Assembly (NCBI GenBank): GCA_017656425.1
Contig: JACDNV010000002.1
Span: forward strand, 119,512-183,511
Length of the DNA: 64,000 nt
From: Candidatus Neomarinimicrobiota bacterium
GTDB taxonomy: Bacteria; Fidelibacterota; UBA2242; B5-G15
Reading direction: 5' to 3'
Shown piece after piece: positions 60,530 through 64,000 of the stretch. The notes under the pieces were generated by a model that did not search any database, was not told where the DNA came from, and was given only the letters and a program-made list of their open reading frames with translations. Within the stretch, counting starts at the first letter, position 1, and every line of letters starts with the position of its first letter. The translations under genes and the position numbers were made by a program.

Positions 60530-61444
60530 ATGTATAGAGTTAAAATAACAACGGTCATTATGGTTACTATATTTTTAATTAATTATTGTGGTGATAAAAA
60601 TTTACAGGAATTTGATATAACAAAACTGGGCTGGTTTGATGATTTTGGATATAGTAGGGAGAATTTGTTTCCGCTATATATGAGCTCTGGCAGTAAATAT
60701 CCTCAGGTTGAGATCAGTATAGGTGGAAGAAAAGTGAAGTTATTGATTGATTTTTTATTTAATGACATTATTATTAATGAGAGGCTGATTAAGAGTAGTG
60801 AGTTTGAAGCTCAGAGAATTTACACAAAAATATTTTTATCAAAAGAGATGATGTTTGAAGAAGGTTATTTACATGATGTGGAAATTTTTGGGGTAAACTA
60901 TCCATTGTTGTACATTCTTCTATTAAAAAAAAGTGATATGAAACTAAATTCAGATGGTATAATTGGAAAAAGATTTTTTACCGATAAAATAGTAACTCTT
61001 GATTTTAAGAATGGTATTATAGGTATAAAAGATAATGTTAATGGTATGAATATTCAAACGTTGCAGGACTCCGGATACAGGATCGTTAGATTTGTATTTG
61101 ATAGGTCTGCACATACGGAATTGGTAAATGCACTAAAGATTAAGGGGAAAATTAGGGATAAAGAAATTTATTTGACCTTTAGCACTCTCTTTGATGAAAG
61201 TTTAATAAGTCCTGAGCTCGTAAATCTATTAACAGGCAGGATATACACAAAGTATAGGTTTGTTATTGACACTCTAACTATAGATGGATTAATCCTTTCT
61301 AAAGAAGATTTAATCGTAAATGATAAGGTGATGGATTTGAGTTACACAACCGAAGATTTAATACACATTTGTCTTGGATGTGATGTATTAAAGGACAAAG
61401 TTGCTACAATTTCTCTTTCAGACTCTTTGTTAATTATAAAATAA
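60530..61444 (+). CDS. Exported retropepsin-like protein with both catalytic motifs degenerate
   Basis: A 304-residue protein with an N-terminal hydrophobic segment and Cys20 (LINYC), a poor lipobox. The fold pattern of a two-lobed bacterial aspartyl protease is visible: KVKLLID-FLFNDIIINERL (69-86) matches the xxxLIDTGAxxxxIxxxL pattern, and GIIGKRFF with LDFKNGIIGI follows. The second lobe has IYLTFSTLFDESLISPEL. In the first lobe DTG is DFL (Asp74 kept). In the second DTG is STL. It is therefore likely inactive as a protease and may be a binding protein. Confidence 0.6.
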   Translation: MYRVKITTVIMVTIFLINYCGDKNLQEFDITKLGWFDDFGYSRENLFPLYMSSGSKYPQVEISIGGRKVKLLIDFLFNDIIINERLIKSSEFEAQRIYTKIFLSKEMMFEEGYLHDVEIFGVNYPLLYILLLKKSDMKLNSDGIIGKRFFTDKIVTLDFKNGIIGIKDNVNGMNIQTLQDSGYRIVRFVFDRSAHTELVNALKIKGKIRDKEIYLTFSTLFDESLISPELVNLLTGRIYTKYRFVIDTLTIDGLILSKEDLIVNDKVMDLSYTTEDLIHICLGCDVLKDKVATISLSDSLLIIK

Positions 61445-61454
61445 TAACTTTATA

Positions 61455-61952
61455 TTAATCGCCTAAGTTTCCCAGTATGAAACCTAATATAAGTGCTATA
61501 AAAATGAAAATAATCCATAACCATACAGGTATAGTTTGTTTTACGCTTATAGCTTTACTTTCAACATCTTCTGCCTTCATTGGTTTATCGAGCCACTCCT
61601 TGACAGCATTTAATATTTCCTCCATATCAAGTGGTTTCTGAAATGTTCTCCTCGCACCTAATTTCCTCCCTACTTCGAGCAATTTTTCAGTGGAACCTTC
61701 GTAAGTTGCTCCAGACATTGCAAATATAATTGTTTCAGGGAACTCTTTTTTTAATTCTTTGATTGTCTCAAAACCATCTTTTATGGGCATAAGTATATCT
61801 ATAATTACCAGCTTTGGTCTGTGCTTTCTTTGCTGAGTTATACATTCTCTTCCATCTGCGGCTTCAAATACGGTATAACCTTCATCTTCAAGAGTTTTTC
61901 GTAGGATTCTTCTTATGCCTGGCTCATCATCGACTATTAATATTTTTGACAT
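61455..61952 (-). CDS. Response-regulator receiver with C-terminal membrane anchor
   Basis: A 165-residue protein. A complete receiver domain (residues 1-121) has Asp8/Asp9, the phosphorylation site Asp52 (IIDILMP), Ser80 and Lys106 (QKPL). A linker of about 20 residues then leads to one strongly hydrophobic helix (141-161, VWLWIIFIFIALILGFILG) and a short LGD tail. No DNA-binding or enzyme output is present. It would be tail-anchored in the inner membrane. It is divergent from a hybrid histidine kinase gene 218 bases away, which may be its partner. Confidence 0.88.
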   Translation of the reverse strand: MSKILIVDDEPGIRRILRKTLEDEGYTVFEAADGRECITQQRKHRPKLVIIDILMPIKDGFETIKELKKEFPETIIFAMSGATYEGSTEKLLEVGRKLGARRTFQKPLDMEEILNAVKEWLDKPMKAEDVESKAISVKQTIPVWLWIIFIFIALILGFILGNLGD

Positions 61953-62170
61953 TCTCTTTCTCCTACAATTTTCCCCTAGTAAGATATGAAAATTATACTA
62001 AAAAATAAATAGTATGGCATTTTTTATGCATATGTTAGTGTCTTATTAACATTTTTTAGAATCATAATAGGTTTTAATGTTTCATTATATATCTAATCTG
62101 CCATATTATTAATTTATTTTAGGAAAGAAATTATTATATTAGGAATAGTTTTGAAAAGAAAGGAGGAGAA

Positions 62171-63382
62171 ATGGAAAAATCTGAAAAAATAATTGATGAT
62201 TCAGCAATAGTTGAGCAAAAGTATGAATCCATAGCAAGGCTAATTTCAGGTGTTGCCCATGATTTCAATAATATAATTTCAATTATTATGGGCAATGCCC
62301 AGATGTGTTTGTACAAATTGGATAAAAAAGATGTGAATGCTCAAAGTTTAAGGGATTATTTAAATCCCATAATGAATGCTTGTGAGCGAGCATCCAAAAT
62401 AATAAAGCAGTTGTTGGTCACAACAAAGAGGGATGAAGTTGAGTTTAAAATAGTTAATATGAATACACTTTTAAGAAATTTGATGAAACTAATCAAAGAG
62501 TTAATTGGCGAAAATATTGAAATTGTAAGTCAATTTACAGATGAGACTTGGTATATTCTGGGTAATGAAGCCAATCTGGAGCAGGTATTTCTTAATCTTA
62601 CAATTAATGCGAAGGACGCAATGCCAGATGGTGGAAAAATATTTATAAAGACGGAAAATGTTGAAATTGATGAAGATATTGCGGAAAAAATAGGTGCAAT
62701 TTATGCACCAAAGGTAGAACCGGGAAAGTATATTAAAATTACTTTTAAAGATACCGGTACTGGAATCCCAGAGGATATTATGGAGAAAATATTTGAACCA
62801 TATTTTTCCACTAAACCTAAGGGCATTGGCACAGGGTTAGGGCTTGCTGTCGTCCATGGTATCGTAGATAAGCACCATGGGTATATCAGTGTCGAAAGTG
62901 AAAAAGGCAAAGGAACGAGCTTTTATATATATTTCCCAGTGATTACTGATGTACGTGAGCAGAAGCTTATTAAAGACACAAAAGATTTTATTGAACAATA
63001 TCAAGGTAATGGAGAATTCATTCTTTATCTTGAGGATGAGGATGAATTAAGGAATATTGTATCTAAAATTTTATCAAGCAACGGTTATAGAGTAATTTCG
63101 TGTAAATACAGAAAAGATGCGGAGAAGATTGTAGGGGAACATGATGATAAAATTTCGCTTTTCTTCGCTGATATTGTGCTAATAGATGGTAGTGGTTTTG
63201 ATATGGCTGAATGGTTGCGAAAAAACTATTCACGTATTAAAATTTTATTGACAAGTGGATATTCTGAGAGTATTATAAATCTGAAAAAGATAATTGCAAG
63301 AAAGTTTAAGTTTATACCAAAGCCGTATTCGATTATTGAGCTTCTCAAGGAGATTAAAGAAACCATAGAAAAGAAAGATTGA
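62171..63382 (+). CDS. Soluble hybrid histidine kinase
   Basis: A 403-residue protein without a membrane helix or a recognisable N-terminal sensor. The phosphoacceptor is His30 (GVAHDFNN). The HATPase region has NLEQVFLNLTINAKDAMPDGG, DTGTGIPEDIMEKIF and GTGLGLAVVHGIV. A C-terminal receiver (about 278-403) has Asp334 (FFADIVL) and Lys384 (IPKPYS). It is missing the input domain, so it may take signals from partner proteins. The start has GAAAGGAGG just before the ATG. A 3'-adjacent gene overlaps its stop. Confidence 0.93.
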   Translation: MEKSEKIIDDSAIVEQKYESIARLISGVAHDFNNIISIIMGNAQMCLYKLDKKDVNAQSLRDYLNPIMNACERASKIIKQLLVTTKRDEVEFKIVNMNTLLRNLMKLIKELIGENIEIVSQFTDETWYILGNEANLEQVFLNLTINAKDAMPDGGKIFIKTENVEIDEDIAEKIGAIYAPKVEPGKYIKITFKDTGTGIPEDIMEKIFEPYFSTKPKGIGTGLGLAVVHGIVDKHHGYISVESEKGKGTSFYIYFPVITDVREQKLIKDTKDFIEQYQGNGEFILYLEDEDELRNIVSKILSSNGYRVISCKYRKDAEKIVGEHDDKISLFFADIVLIDGSGFDMAEWLRKNYSRIKILLTSGYSESIINLKKIIARKFKFIPKPYSIIELLKEIKETIEKKD

Positions 63383-64000
63383 ATAAAAATTCAGAGAATT
63401 TTATAGAAGATTTAAAGAAGAAAATAATTTCAACATTAATACATAATTCAAGCGATAAAGAGAGGATAATTCAATCAAGATTCTTTAAAGCTGGTGATAA
63501 TATCAAATTAATTGGTGTAAAAGGTCCTGTGATTGTTAAGGTATGCGGGAATGCCTTGGATAGTGTTTCATTATCAAAAAAGGATATACTTTATTTATCT
63601 AAGGAGTTATTAAAGGAGAAGATTCATGAGTATAAGGTAGCTGGAATTTCTGTCCTCAAATTAAAAAGAGAATTGCTTGACTTAAATGATATTGAATATA
63701 TAAAAGAGCTGTTTTTAAAAAATTACTTCAATAACTGGGCTTTAATTGATACCATTTCTCTTGGAGTTATAGGATATTTAATTAGTAAAGAAAAAAGTTT
63801 GGTTGATAAGGTTACCAGCTGGAGGAAGTATGATAATATCTATATAAAAAGAGCATCGATTGTATCGTTGATAAAATTAATAAAATACGTTGAAGTTGAT
63901 TATATTTTCAATCACTGCCAATATTTTTTCTCGATTCAACATGATTTGATAACAAAAGCAAACGGCTGGTTATTAAGGGAAGTTGGTAAGTTAGATATGC
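63379..64000 (+). CDS. DNA alkylation repair protein, AlkD-like (truncated by window end)
   Basis: The 207 codons seen run off the right edge. The frame opens with a TTG at 63379 that overlaps the kinase stop by four bases (TTGA). It has the HEAT-like helix repeats of AlkD: LSKELLKEKIHEYKVAGIS, then LFLKNYFNNWALIDTISLGVIGYLI, and YIKRASIVSLIKLIKY. The motif FNNWALIDTI matches the catalytic-repeat region of AlkD-family glycosylases, in which NWDLVD is usual. The partner of the histidine kinase operon is only positional. Confidence 0.82.
   Translation, partial: MNKNSENFIEDLKKKIISTLIHNSSDKERIIQSRFFKAGDNIKLIGVKGPVIVKVCGNALDSVSLSKKDILYLSKELLKEKIHEYKVAGISVLKLKRELLDLNDIEYIKELFLKNYFNNWALIDTISLGVIGYLISKEKSLVDKVTSWRKYDNIYIKRASIVSLIKLIKYVEVDYIFNHCQYFFSIQHDLITKANGWLLREVGKLDM

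Overview
The window is A+T-rich bacterial chromosome (64 kb, densely coding, standard genetic code). The lineage looks like an anaerobic, Gram-negative, uncultured or thermophile-like member of the wider Fibrobacterota-Chlorobiota-Bacteroidota (FCB) group or a neighbouring candidate phylum. The evidence is pyruvate:ferredoxin oxidoreductase, an S46 dipeptidyl-peptidase, lipoproteins and an outer-membrane protein, secreted proteins ending in FlgD-like/T9SS-like sorting domains (a PNPFN motif), GH57 enzymes and an archaeal-style pyruvoyl arginine decarboxylase. No rRNA or other taxonomic marker is present, so the placement is inference.

Layout. Positions 1-900 hold a decayed glycosylasparaginase gene. 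Positions 1240-4892 (+) are a polyamine operon (speD, pdaD, speE, speB, then a trypsin-like lipoprotein) behind an unrecognised structured leader that ends in an intrinsic terminator. Positions 5050-11398 (+) carry gapA, two different GH57 enzymes (4-alpha-glucanotransferase type and branching-enzyme type) and glgA, a glycogen module. Positions 11382-16345 (-) carry tgt, radA, an EamA permease and a stand-alone methanol:corrinoid methyltransferase (mtaB-like). Positions 16561-22861 (-) carry a LolA-like protein, coaX, birA, an S46 peptidase, a J-domain protein and a DUF6588-like outer-membrane protein. A potassium channel (+) follows, then ubiB with a phasin-like gene (-). Positions 26064-31739 (-) are a five-gene envelope cluster, four of whose products share an LPP20-like domain. 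It diverges from a 1389-residue secreted protein built from five lamin-tail-domain repeats. Positions 36076-43392 (-) are gltB, gltD and a radical SAM enzyme.

From 43.4 to 45.1 kb there is a patch of decay: a CorA C-terminal remnant and a ferritin-like/VIT1 gene with an in-frame amber codon. Next come a sialate O-acetylesterase (-), a secreted GH5 glycosidase (+), a PPi-type phosphofructokinase, nifJ, a DUF72 protein, two tRNAs (Met-CAT, Pro-CGG), an aminotransferase, an M14 carboxypeptidase, a PEBP lipoprotein, a degenerate aspartyl-protease-like protein, a membrane-tethered receiver protein, a soluble hybrid histidine kinase and a truncated AlkD-like gene at the right edge.

Taken together the genes describe a sugar- and peptide-using fermenter. 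It appears to store glycogen, run PPi-linked glycolysis into PFOR, assimilate ammonia through GOGAT and make spermidine from arginine. The most unusual signals are the LPP20-like envelope cluster with a terminator inside a coding start, the orphan MtaB with all its zinc ligands, the structured leader of the polyamine operon, the tail-anchored receiver, and three recently broken genes whose lesions can be read directly.
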